Positions 51,001 to 61,449 of a DNA stretch of 64,000 bases are shown one piece after another. The DNA comes from Fasciolopsis buskii (taxonomy: Eukaryota; Platyhelminthes; Trematoda; Plagiorchiida; Fasciolidae). Each line of letters opens with the position of its first letter. The stretch's first letter is position 1. The notes beneath the pieces were generated by a model. That model saw only the letters and a program-made list of their open reading frames with translations. It was not told the DNA's origin and did no database searches. The position numbers and the translations under genes were made by a program. The stretch spans positions 1-64,000 of the forward strand of contig LUCM01005033.1 in assembly GCA_008360955.1 (NCBI GenBank), written 5' to 3'.

Positions 51001-53329
51001 CATTAATCTGAGAGGAGACTGGACACCACAGAGGAAATTCCCCCACTGAGTTAAATGTTAAGGCTGATCTCATAACATTCTCGGTGGATGGGATGCTTCA
51101 TGGGCTACTTCCAACTGTCTACATCTTGGAGGGAGTAAGCTGTTGTTAAAGAGAGAAAACATTCGATGAAATGAAGCTGGAACCATTACTGATGAAACAT
51201 ATCACGATGAGAAGATTGCAAGGATCGTTAGATCAGGCTCGGCACATGGAGGAAGACGGATTAACCGAAGATAAATACAGACGCTGACGATCTGACCTAA
51301 AAGCCATTTCAATGCTATGAATAAGTATATAGTAGGCATATGAATAGGGTGGGCTCTATTTACCCGAAGATGCGTAGATCCATGACCACGGCCTACTTCA
51401 CGGTGTCGGCCGGTATTGTGGGCGGACGGCTGAGGCTAAAAATGGTGTACAGTAAAAAGGCTGTTCAGGTATATGAGGCGTTACTGGACAGGCGCTTGCT
51501 GAGCATCTCAGTGCTGGGTTGCAGAACCCCTAGATGTTTATGGAACGGCTGACCTTGGGACGGGCTTCGTAACTTCCTAGCTGAGGTTCAGTACAACGAA
51601 GTGATGGGTGACGCGGAGGTTATTATCTATTTGAAACTATCCTGTGTGCGCATTTGGGTTCCGAGAGAAGCAACTGCATCACTGCACGCTGTGACTGAAA
51701 GTGTGCGATATCCTTTCAGATCAGTATACAAGCAATGGCTTGGCTCTCGCCAAGCGACTTGTTATTGATAGAACCGACTGGACACTACGGGAGGATAGCA
51801 GCATTTTCCAGTATATCGGATTGCATTTTTCCGAGCTAGCCTATTGGACTGAATTGAAATTTCCTACGAGGGACGAAAAGCATGCCGGGAGACGGGGAGG
51901 AAGAGAGACAAAAACTGTGCACTAACAATAATATTACATATTTGGGATTGCGAGAAAAAATCAACTGGCACAAAAGCGGTACAGAAAGATTACGGAGGGA
52001 ATCATTTACAAATGAAAAGACAGGAAGGAGACTACAGGGGAGCGGGCAGTTGAAGCTATATAACCATCGAAGAAAAAACGGGCATACTACCGGGCTGTCC
52101 CGGATATATAAGAGTTTATCACGAACAGCAGTCTAAACCGCAGTTTATGCGCCATAAAAGTTTCTTTTCACGAGCGGTCAGTTTGTGATAAAAGCGGAAA
52201 GTCCTTTGCTTTGTTACGGACTCTCTGTGCCTTCAAAATTTTCAGTTGAAGCTGACAAAGTCTACTACGATTTCCCGTTTATGTTGGCTGTTCGAGGTGG
52301 GTGAATGAGGGATTGTGAATAAAAGTTTAGCATAAAGGTCGTCTGCTGCGTTCTGCGGGTCAGGCAATAATAAAACTCCAGACTAGTACAGAAATTGTAG
52401 ACCGCCAGAGATTTTATCTCATCGAATGAACTCATAGAGAGAAAGACAATACGATTGATGGTATTGGTGATGGTGTGGCAAAAAAAGAATTCACAAGTTG
52501 CCATATCGTGACCACTTCAAGAAAGGGGTTGTAGTATTAGAACCTTACCTTTAAGGACATTACGGATAAATATTAGATCTGTTGTGTTCCGGCTAGCCGT
52601 TAGTGTAATCGCTTAAACAGAGACGTTGACTGGACGAGTGCGAGTGGGTGGGCACTTTTGCAACGAAATAGTGATTTCCACTTGGTTTTGAAGGGTTCCA
52701 GATGGCGTAGCATGAAATATATAACAATTCTGAGCGTCAAAGCTTGCTTTAGGTGGCGCAAATTGCACGTGCTCGCTGGGTGGGAGGCTGACAATGTGAA
52801 AAAGTTAGGGTATTATAGTTAGCTGTTCTGAGTGATTATAACATGTTATATAAAGGGGGATTCAAAAGCAATGAGTAATGCTTGACCATATATGATGCCA
52901 TGGAAGCAATGGGTTGATAAAGCGAAGATACTTCGCAATCTTATCGACCGGTTTTAGGGTTGCGAGCCAACGAAATATCTACCATTTAGAATTGTACGTG
53001 CCGTAAAGAATGGCATTACATTTTCTGAGATGGGCGCTGTCGGATTCAGAAACAGGAAGAGAGAAAAATCGCGGGGCGCGAAGGCTAATGAGTGCACTTT
53101 CCACTTTGTTATGGTGCACATAAGCGGATTTGATCAAGCTCTCTCGATGGATACTGCTCCAGGCCCCCATGTGTCCGAATAATAGCATACGAGCATCGAA
53201 ACTAGTAAAACGGTTATATATCTTCAGGAACACTGTCTTTGTTTATTTCCGGTGCCCTACATAGAGCGATAAAAATACAAGTGGATCAGTGCGTCAAATA
53301 AGGGTCGCTTCACTCTTTCAGAGCCCACG
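48046..53329. other. Unrecognised intergenic DNA
   Basis: Open frames are all below 85 codons on both strands and without motifs. Short compositional patches alternate (C+T-rich 49.2-50.4 kb, G+A-rich around 51-52 kb). No splice-linked exons, RNA genes or intact transposon ends were seen. Confidence 0.45.
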
Positions 53330-53830
53330 CATAGTTTGATCAGGAGGTACGACGGTGGGTTGGTTTCCTACACCACTTTCATAGATTTCTTTGACAGATT
53401 TCCTCACACTACTGTTCTCCGCACCTTGCAATCCTAATTAATCTGCGGTCAGCCGCTTGCAGTGTAAACTCTTCTCAAAGGACGAAAATCATTTTTAGAG
53501 CTGGTCTTTCGTCTCCAAACCAACTCATATACACACCACAGTCCCAAGGTATTTCGTTATTTTTAGTTTACACTAATGACCTCTCCGAGAACATCCTGGA
53601 AAATACAAGGATGTATCAGGAGCATTTGGACAAATAAAATTCAGTCTGCAATGGGCCTCGTTACGTTTTTAGCAGTATACTATAACTCGTCCACAAAAGA
53701 CGACAAACGCGTAGGCATGTCAGTCAGAAACGCTCCGGATGTTGCTTTATTGGGTGTATTTATTGCAATCAAAAGCATTCAGCAGTACAACATATTGGCT
53801 TCCGGCTGAACAGGTCCCACTCCTTTTTGC
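53330..53830 (+). mobile_element. CR1/Jockey-like LINE, reverse transcriptase relic
   Basis: Plus-strand frames retain IDFFDRFPHTTVLRTL (family DFSKAFD.VPH..L, with the SKA codons lost), then a KGRKSF word and VYTNDLSENI.ENTRMY (family INDL.. before the YADD block), followed by IWTNKIQSAMGL. The order and spacing fit palm motifs of CR1/Jockey-type reverse transcriptases. The catalytic YADD and several blocks are missing or frameshifted. No ends were defined. Confidence 0.6.
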
Positions 53831-56059
53831 CTTACATATAACCAGCAAGTTCGCTTGCCGTGTACTCGACATGATATGATACCGTTTCCCAAAAACTTTT
53901 GGGGAAGACTTTCCAATGAATTTCGGGCCTCTTATTGGACCCCTCCTTGGGTACAGCAGTCAAGCTGTGACTATCGATTTCATTACGAACCGGGATTTAT
54001 TAAAATGTACGGAAAGAAATGCTGCGCGCTCGTTCGTGGATTCTCAGAAACTTCATACTGCAGGCAAAAATGCGAGTGAAGCCAACAACAGAGGTAGGGA
54101 GTATTATTTTAATTTTCGGCCTATTCTCATCTGAGCTCGTTGGTCAGCTCACTGTACTAACCAGCGCCGAAAAGTGGAGAGCATTCATTTTCCAACAAAG
54201 AACTGAAATCAACTAAAGTTCTTTAGCCGTAGAGTAGTTTCCCTTGGATTTGTCTCTCCTAAAGGGTAATAGGCGCTCCGAGCAGAAATGCCGTTGCGTT
54301 TAAAGTATATGAGTCTCTGCGATTAAAACCAACCGAGTGAAGCCAACCCCTCCCGACGTGTTTGTTGCACACACTGAAGCCACTACAAAGATGCAAACAA
54401 GCAAACAAAGACCAAAGGAATATTTACGCTAGGTGGTTCTTCTTCTAACTACCTTTGTGTTGCACTTGCACATATAACAACTGTCGCTTCCGCTAACATT
54501 TGCGCTTGTCAGTGTGCTGCCGTTTTCTTGCCACTTGATTTGCACCTAGTTTTTCCTCAGAAAAATCGACCAAGACATAATTATTGCCTTTGCTGCAGGG
54601 CGCTCCAACCTGGCGGTCATCCCATGTTTTCCAATTTCTACTGCACTAACTCAACAACGTCAGCGGAATAGAGTGTTGCCTAATCCTGGTAACCACCTGA
54701 CATGCAAGCATCTGTTTGGAGCGATGATTCAAAATTTCAAGAGATTGAACATTCGGTGTATTCGAATTTGATTGGGTTCTCGCTGCTCTTTTGCAAAAGG
54801 CTATTTTTGTTGTTTTTGCAGGCAACGTTTTTTCTCTTTTTATATCCAAAATGCCCGAAGGGGGTTAGCAATACAGTGTCAATAACCTAGGTGGTAACTT
54901 TGAAGTGGCATAGCAGTTGCGTCTTTATGGATGTTGTCTTTTGTTGTAGAATCCGTCCAATTTTAGATTATTACTGCGTATAAAATGACCGTGCCATGGG
55001 TGCATTTACTTGTTCATCGGATGCTTGTAGCCAGGTGACTAAAATTATTGAGCGCGGAGCTTATAAACGCAGAGCCCATGCGAAATACTCGATGCTGCGA
55101 ACGGATCCTTAAGCATCCTACGCCCAAAATGGGAGGGTTGAATGGTTCTACCTTGATAACAAATTATCTGCAAAAATTCGCATCCGGCAAAGGATGCACC
55201 AAATGCAACAAAATTTAGAGGAGCCTGGAAATGCCCCAGGAAAACGCAGTGGCAAAAAAGGATAAGGGACAATGCAGCATACCTTATGCGTAAGTAGAGA
55301 GGCCACCAGGCGCCAACATCGAAACGAAGGGTCGGGGGCCCCAAAGAAGGTGGCTAAAAGTGTCAGTTAAAGGACGGCAGGCAAAGACAGAAATTAGTAA
55401 GCAGGCAAACTCAGATACTGATCTTGATGATCTCCAGCCCAAATTGGATAGGGTAGTTCGATAACCTAGGGATCTTAGGGAAAGCAAGTATTGATCTACT
55501 TCAGGATATGAATCTTGCAGATATCCGATGGCGAGGAACCAATTCTCAAGGAATCCGAGGCCAGTTGGGAACCGAACCAAAGGGGACTAAGGAGCATCAT
55601 GCGGTTTGCAGGAATAACCTCCAAAGCAGCGTTAACTAGGGTCCACGGATTTGGCATATATAAGCAACTTAGGGAAAGCTGCAGAGCCGCTGCAACGAAG
55701 ACGCTACTGAGAAAGTTTCGGGATGCTCCTGCCAAAGACATAAACCAGGCCGAGGCAATGTACGCTTACCATGACATAGGAACTATAAGATGAGAGCAAG
55801 GCAGTGTGGTGAAAGGTGGGAACATGCGGAACTATAAAACGCATGGACCGAAGTTGATTCCTGCACAAGGTTAACGAGGGCCGCCAGGCAAGGGCTAGGT
55901 ATGCCCGGCAAAGGAATGAGGTTAAAATTTTGGTTCATAGCGTCAGATATACTATGAGTCGAAGTTAGACAAGAGCCCAGAGAATGTCCAGTCGAAATGA
56001 ACACTGGGAAAGAGGGTCAGCTCACTAACAACTGATGGAAATTAGGTTGCAGTGAATGG
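53831..56059. other. Unassigned stretch between LINE pieces
   Basis: No confident feature. The frame at 55515-55793 and its surroundings (a segment reading DLLQDMNLADIRW) may belong to the endonuclease or linker part of the LINE that follows, but the similarity is too weak to call. Confidence 0.35.
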
Positions 56060-57850
56060 CAGCGGCAAGGCAAAAGTACCAGGTGACTGCATGAAAGGTA
56101 TATGTAAGGTGGATAGGGGTTCTCTTAGAGTTAAATCCTCCACTGCAGTTACCGACACTGATGACCCGCAGGTAGCGGAGATTGGGTTCGTCTACATACG
56201 AGGAAGATAATATTCAGTAAATTAGCTGGTTCGGATGAGATCCAACGAGGTATTATAAAGCCCTTGGTGATCTCTTGGCAGGGCCCATCCGCAGACTGTG
56301 AAAGGCAACTCTCCAACAGGGCCATTCACCACGTTACCGGTAAAAGGCGGCGGAAATAACCATCCACAAGAGTGATTGGCGGTCGAAGTTAGGAAATTAC
56401 AGATCAGTAAGTCGGAAAAGCATGCTCCACAGTGTTAAAATGCATTATAAGGGAACATGTATCTATACCTGACAAAATACTCCATGCTAGATGTCGCTCA
56501 ACGTGGGCTTCTGAAACAAGGTTACTGATTTACGAACGGTTTGTGAGTCTGACGGCTCGCAGGTATAAGTATGTTGCCTCGGTTTCGTTGAGTCGTTTGA
56601 CTTGATCAGTCATTGCATCCCCCTGGTGAAGTTACTAACCTCTGGCAGAGAAATTGGGGTACTGAAGTGTTCGGGTGACATTTTATACGGCAGGACTTTT
56701 TACGTCCTAGAGGGAAGGACCTGTTTGGACAAAAGGTTGACCACTTGTGGAGTCCAACAGGGCCAGTTACTCGAGCCACCATTGTTTTTATGTTCTTAAA
56801 TGATTTAGCAAACTCCAAGCCCTTTCTTAGCGAATGAAGTGAGGGTTCTTGGGTCCTGAGTACAGGATGCTCAAGGTGTAGACATCGTCCAAGTGTAAAA
56901 CTGGGCGTAAACATGGGATTTTTAGCGGAACATGAATTTGTTGTTCCAGATAGCTTGCTTAACCGAAAGTTGAGCTCCCAGTGCGGTCGCCACTTGTGCG
57001 TTACTCACGCGCGCCCCGCTCTCGCCCCTCTCAAAATATACTGAACCCGCTACCGCTTACTACTGTCATTTTCTGTACCAGTCGAGTGTCGGGGTTGTCA
57101 GTATGGCAGTCGTACAGAGCAAAGTAAGATTGACGCACAAGTGGAGGCAGCGGTTAAGATCAAACAAACGGAATGCTGGATCCGCGCTAGGTCACTCGGT
57201 CTTGCAGGTCTACCATTCTGCGAAAGAGAAAATTTATCTGCTTTCAAACAACGCAGATAGCATCGCAATTGCACATGGGGATAGTCCTCTAGCGATAAGG
57301 GCAAGATGCGAAGTAAAGCTACCTTGGATTTTAGATGGCCTAGCCATTATGCTAAGCTCCAAGAAAAGGAAGCAAAGAAAATTTTGGACTGAGGCCAGCG
57401 CTGTCGTGCCAAAGTGCTGTGCTTCCGTTAGACACCAAGTAGAACGCCGCGTTCAGGTCTAGCACCCACAATTGCATAAAAGATATGGACTGTTTAGAGA
57501 AGGTGAAAGTGCTAGCCATAAGCATGACTGAAGGTCACAGAGAAGAATCCTACCAAAAGAGATTGAATGATATGGGCTTGTCCGCACTGGATAGCTGAAG
57601 GGTCCAGAGAATGTGATTGAGCCGTTCAATACAGGTAAAAATCTGAGTGAAATTTGTCCCGAGTCCATCCTTCACAAATAAGAGAAAATGAGGAGAAACA
57701 GGCAAAACACCGCCCTCCGCTGGCACCTAGAGTACATTTCTTTATTGACTGAGTGGTAAATTTGTGGGACGGACTCATTCTGAATAGGAGCCGCTGAGAC
57801 ATTTTGTCAGGACTTTTGAGGTAGAATTAGATAGTGAGATGAGGTGATTC
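56060..57850 (+). mobile_element. CR1/Jockey-like LINE relic, reverse transcriptase and 3' region
   Basis: Plus-strand frames give, in order: KALGDLLAGPIRRL and GHSPRYR near 56255-56340; KLGNYRSVS near 56390 (family GNYRPVSL); SFDLISHCIPLVKLL near 56590-56640 (family AFD.V.H..L..KL); VQQGQLLEPPLF near 56753 (family VPQGS.LGPLLF); and an NDLAN remnant. From about 57480 comes a tail reading MTEGHREESYQKRLNDMGL and later words like the C-terminal end of these elements. The 57103-57462 open frame (119 codons) between RT and tail is not LINE-like and may be an insertion. Many stops and frameshifts are present, so it is inactive. Confidence 0.65.
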
Positions 57851-57899
57851 AGAATATGCTATTGAGAAATCTTTGACATTGCAAGCGCGTTTGGAGTGC

Positions 57900-59430
57900 C
57901 CACGGGGTTTGAGATGGGTTTTTCATTATCTGTCACTCATTTGAGGCCACAACGGGCTTGGTGGTGGGCCAAGGATAATGTGGAGAAGACCACACTGGCA
58001 GAATTGGTCAGCAGTTTATGTGAAAACCGCAGCATGAACTGTGGGTTCACGGTTGTTCATTTGGGTAATTTCTGTTCTTCACTAACTGGAACTGGAACGT
58101 CGACCGTCATACCGGTGCATAAAGGCGGGGACAGATAAAACCGTAGTGGCTACAGACCGGTGAGCTCGACATCGACCATGTTGGAAACCCTTGAAAGAGC
58201 CCTTCGCTACAGGATAGTCAATCACCTAGAGGTTAATCGGTTGATGATGATAGAGCAGCACGGATTTTGGCAAAACGGTTCCTGCCTGACCAACCTCACG
58301 AGCTTCCTGGACAAAATAACAAGTAGAATAGACAGGGACGAAAGGGTAGTAGCCTGCTATCTGGACTTTCAGAAGGCCCTGGTTTCCGTGATCCACAGAC
58401 TTCCTGGACAGAAAGTGAACGCTTTCGGGGTCGAGGTTGAGGTGAGCAACTGCATAGCACGGTGTCCGAAGGGCCGATATTTCAGGGTGAGAGTCGAGGG
58501 TTGTCTATCGAACGGAGGATTGTTACACAATTGGGTGCCTCAGGGGTCTGTCTTAGGGCCACTGCTCTTCCTGATGCATGTCAACGACATAGCTAATGGA
58601 TTGAAAAATCCATGTATGATTTTTGCTGACAGCATCAAACTATTAGGGACAGCAAGCAGTGAAGCTACCCAGAGGGATCTGGATAAAGTTTACCAGTGGT
58701 CGATCAGCTGGGATCTTCCTTTGAACTTGGACAAATGCCAGCGGCTCACGGAAGGAGAAGAAAATTTCTCTCGCCACATGGGTCCACCTGGGCATCATGT
58801 CCCAGTGGAGCAGACTCAGCAAGCAAGGGGCATTGGGATGGTCGTGAGTGCAGACTTCAAACCTAGTCTGCAATGTCAGAAGGCAGCCAAGAACGCAGGT
58901 GTGCCTTATACCAACTTAAGAGGACCGTAGGATCTAGGAAGCCTGACGTTTTTCTGCCACTTTTCAAGGCATTTGTCCGAGCGCATTAGGAATTCTGCGT
59001 CCAGGCATGGAGACCATATTTGTTACGATATAGTAAAGTGCTGGTACAGGTTCAGCGTGTTTCTACACGGTGATTTGGGCACTTGAGGCGCATGGGATAT
59101 GAGCAGAGGCTGAGGGAGCTTGGGTTGTAATTCATGGAAAGACGCAGGGAAAGAGGTGACTTAATATAGACCTTCAAGATCATCAAGGGCCTGTTCGAGA
59201 TACGGGGTCACCATGGAGCCGTATTTCAGATAAGGGGGAACGACAGAATTAGAGTTTACGAGAAAAAGATTGTACGACAACACGTAACCGCCGGGTTGAG
59301 GAGAAAATCGTTTGCCACACGAGTGGTGAATGGCTTTGATAAGTTGCCGGAGGAAGTGGTCAAGGTAGGGTCAGTGCGCGAATTCAAAAAGAGGCCAGAC
59401 TATGCATAGCTAGCTGTGCTTGGAGAGGAC
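57900..59430 (+). mobile_element. CR1/Jockey-like LINE relic with a 256-codon reverse transcriptase frame
   Basis: The frame at 58160-58930 is the longest in the window. It contains the RT fingers and palm: EQHGFWQNGSCLTNL, CYLDFQKALVSVIHRLPGQKV (motif A, with the catalytic second Asp replaced in the FD-VPH block), VEGCLSNGG, WVPQGSVLGPLLFLMHVND, and a degraded catalytic box reading FADS instead of FADD. Upstream, after a stop, come IPVHKGGDR and SGYRPVSS. Downstream frames to about 59425 carry the usual C-terminal words (RRRERGDLI, LRRKSFATRVVNGFDKLPEEVV). The altered catalytic Asp and stops show that it is dead. It ends about 440 bp upstream of the DDI1 start. Confidence 0.85.
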
Positions 59431-59866
59431 AGTATGTAAACTGAGGTTGAGGAGGTGGTAGAGAGGAAAGCACCCCATTAATTGTTTCCCCTATTTTAGG
59501 AAATGAAGAGGGTTTTCTACCTTTCTGTTGTCGAAGCATCGTCAGATCCAAGGAGCTCTCGGTGCAAGAACCTGGACAATCAGGAATTGCGCCGTATAGT
59601 CCCGTAATCTAACTGGAAATGGAAACGGAACTGGACTCGGAACACAACACGGACGGCGTCTTGTGCCCGCTGCTTGCTGTCTGGTGTTGCTTGTGGACCG
59701 TCGTATTGGCGTGATTTGGAGGTTGCGAGCTGTCATATTGGATCTGATTGTGGAAGTATGGATGCTTTATGATACGCACACTAGCCTTTGACTCACGTTG
59801 TTTGCTCTTTTTTGTAGTCCTTAGGTTGTCCAATCAACTTTTGACGGTCGTCTCATTTGCCGCACT
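59431..59866 (+). promoter_or_regulatory. Upstream region and 5' leader of the DDI1-like gene
   Basis: Between the LINE end and the DDI1 start. It contains TTTGCTCTTTTTTGTAG, a pyrimidine-rich 3' splice-acceptor-like site ending at 59817, 49 bases before the ATG. This could be the end of a 5'-UTR intron or a spliced-leader acceptor, since flatworms trans-splice many mRNAs. No TATA box or initiator was recognised. The function is inferred from the motif and position alone. Confidence 0.35.
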
Positions 59867-60353
59867 ATGAGACTGACAGTATCCCCTTCGGATGGCGACA
59901 TATTCAGTTTGGACGTTCCCGGGGAGACGTTGCTGTCAGAACTAAAAATGCTTATTGGTGTTGAGTATGGAAAACCGGAAGATCAATTTCTACTTATGAA
60001 GGACGGTGAACTACTGCAGCATTCAACAGTAACTCTTTTGGATGCTGGCTTCCAGGATAATGATCTAATAGTAATATTACCCAAACCTTCAGTGCAACAT
60101 AGTCAGCCAAATTCTCATAACAGACCTGTGCAGCTTGGGCCCTTGGTAAGATGAAATACTTCACTTCATTTTATCCAGGATGTTACCCCACGCTTGGATT
60201 TTTCTTCTATTCGTCTACCAGGTACAAGTACAAGTGAGGTTCCACAAAGCCAGGCAGAAGTAATACGCCAAAGTCTATTAAGAAGCCCGCCGAACGTGCT
60301 TTCACTTTTTCGAGAGAAGAATCCACAACTGGCCTCTGCAATCAGCGATCCCG
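59867..60353 (+). CDS. DDI1: DDI1-like ubiquitin receptor/aspartic protease, exons 1-2 (N-terminal part)
   Basis: Exon 1 (59867-60145, 93 codons) starts MRLTVSPSDGDIFSLDV and encodes the N-terminal ubiquitin-like domain (about residues 1-75, ending DNDLIVILPKP). A 33-bp intron (60146-60178, GTAAGA..CAG) keeps frame into exon 2 (60179 to about 60353), which has LDFSSIRLPGTSTSE and the helix VLSLFREKNPQLASAI typical of DDI1/DDI2 after the ubiquitin-like domain. A donor-like G|GTTGGT follows. DDI proteins shuttle ubiquitinated substrates to the proteasome and contain a retroviral-type aspartic protease with a D-S/T-G-A site. That domain lies in later exons, which I did not find before the antisense LINE at 61.45 kb. 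The start is chosen because it matches the family N-terminus. The gene is presumably intact beyond the window. Confidence 0.88.
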
Positions 60354-61449
60354 GTTGGTTAATATTCAGGCAGTGTCCTTAGTCAGACTGTTTGTCAAAA
60401 TGATGGTAGATTTACATGGCTTGAGAGTTTTGAATTTTCTATGTGAACTAGCCCCTGGATGATCCTTAGTTTATGAAATCTAAGGAATCACCTGTTTGCT
60501 AGAGGCATAGACCATGCCAGGCGTATTGTTCGGACCTGAAGTCCTAAGTAGGTGGTGCCAATCCCATATTCATGGGCTCGTTTGCACGTGACGACTCCTA
60601 GTATCTTTGAGCAGGTAATTATCGGGTCTAACGTTATTGTTCTGGAGGATGACAAAAATTGAACATGCTTCTTGCTGAATTGGTGGGAGAGCCCAGTAAT
60701 GGGATTCCATCATAGCTTTGACGACTGTCTGGCGTGCAGGTGATATATGACTTATTCACTTAATAAGGCTTATGGAAGATTGTTTTCTGGTGTTTTTATG
60801 GCGAAGGCCGAAGACAATACCGAAGGTCATTGCGAATTAGTGTGGTGTATGATTTCTAATTCATGTGAATGCTCTATATTAACACCAATTCATTAGCAAA
60901 ATGGAGGAAAAATAATGGAAAAACTATAAAAAATCATGAATGACCACACAACATCTCCGTAATATTAGGGTCATAAGCAGCAATAGAAAATCAAACAAGG
61001 CAAACCTCGCGTCCGCTTCGGTGCAGGTGCTGAGGATAAGCTGAATAATGGCCAACTAAACAATTCCAAGTAAAACAGAATCGATAACCTTTGCCTAATA
61101 TAAGAAGGAAAACGACAGACTCCTTTGTCGTATGCTGTTTGAGAAGAAAGGCATTAAGAATAGTGGGTCGCTTTCACTTACCGAATCTCTCATGGGTTAT
61201 TACGGTCATTACAACAAAGAAATAAGCCGAAAATAGCGCCACTGTATTTTATTTACTCAGTGCAACTAAATTCGGGCTCAAAACCAAAATCGCATCCATC
61301 GGAGAGGTGATAGATAACGTGTTATGTATATTTTACCGGCTTGAAAACAAGCAAGGTGCCAACGCAATAACATGTGGATAGAAGAAAGGAAAAGTGATAA
61401 CAAACGACAAACCCATTGGCTTTTCTTTTCACGGTACACGTTTTGTAAC
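60354..61449 (+). other. Presumed DDI1 intron 2
   Basis: AT-rich sequence after exon 2 without a further recognisable DDI1 exon (no helical DDI or protease D-S/T-G-A segment found). It leads into the minus-strand LINE. Intronic status is inferred from the donor at 60354 and the missing rest of the gene. Confidence 0.45.
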
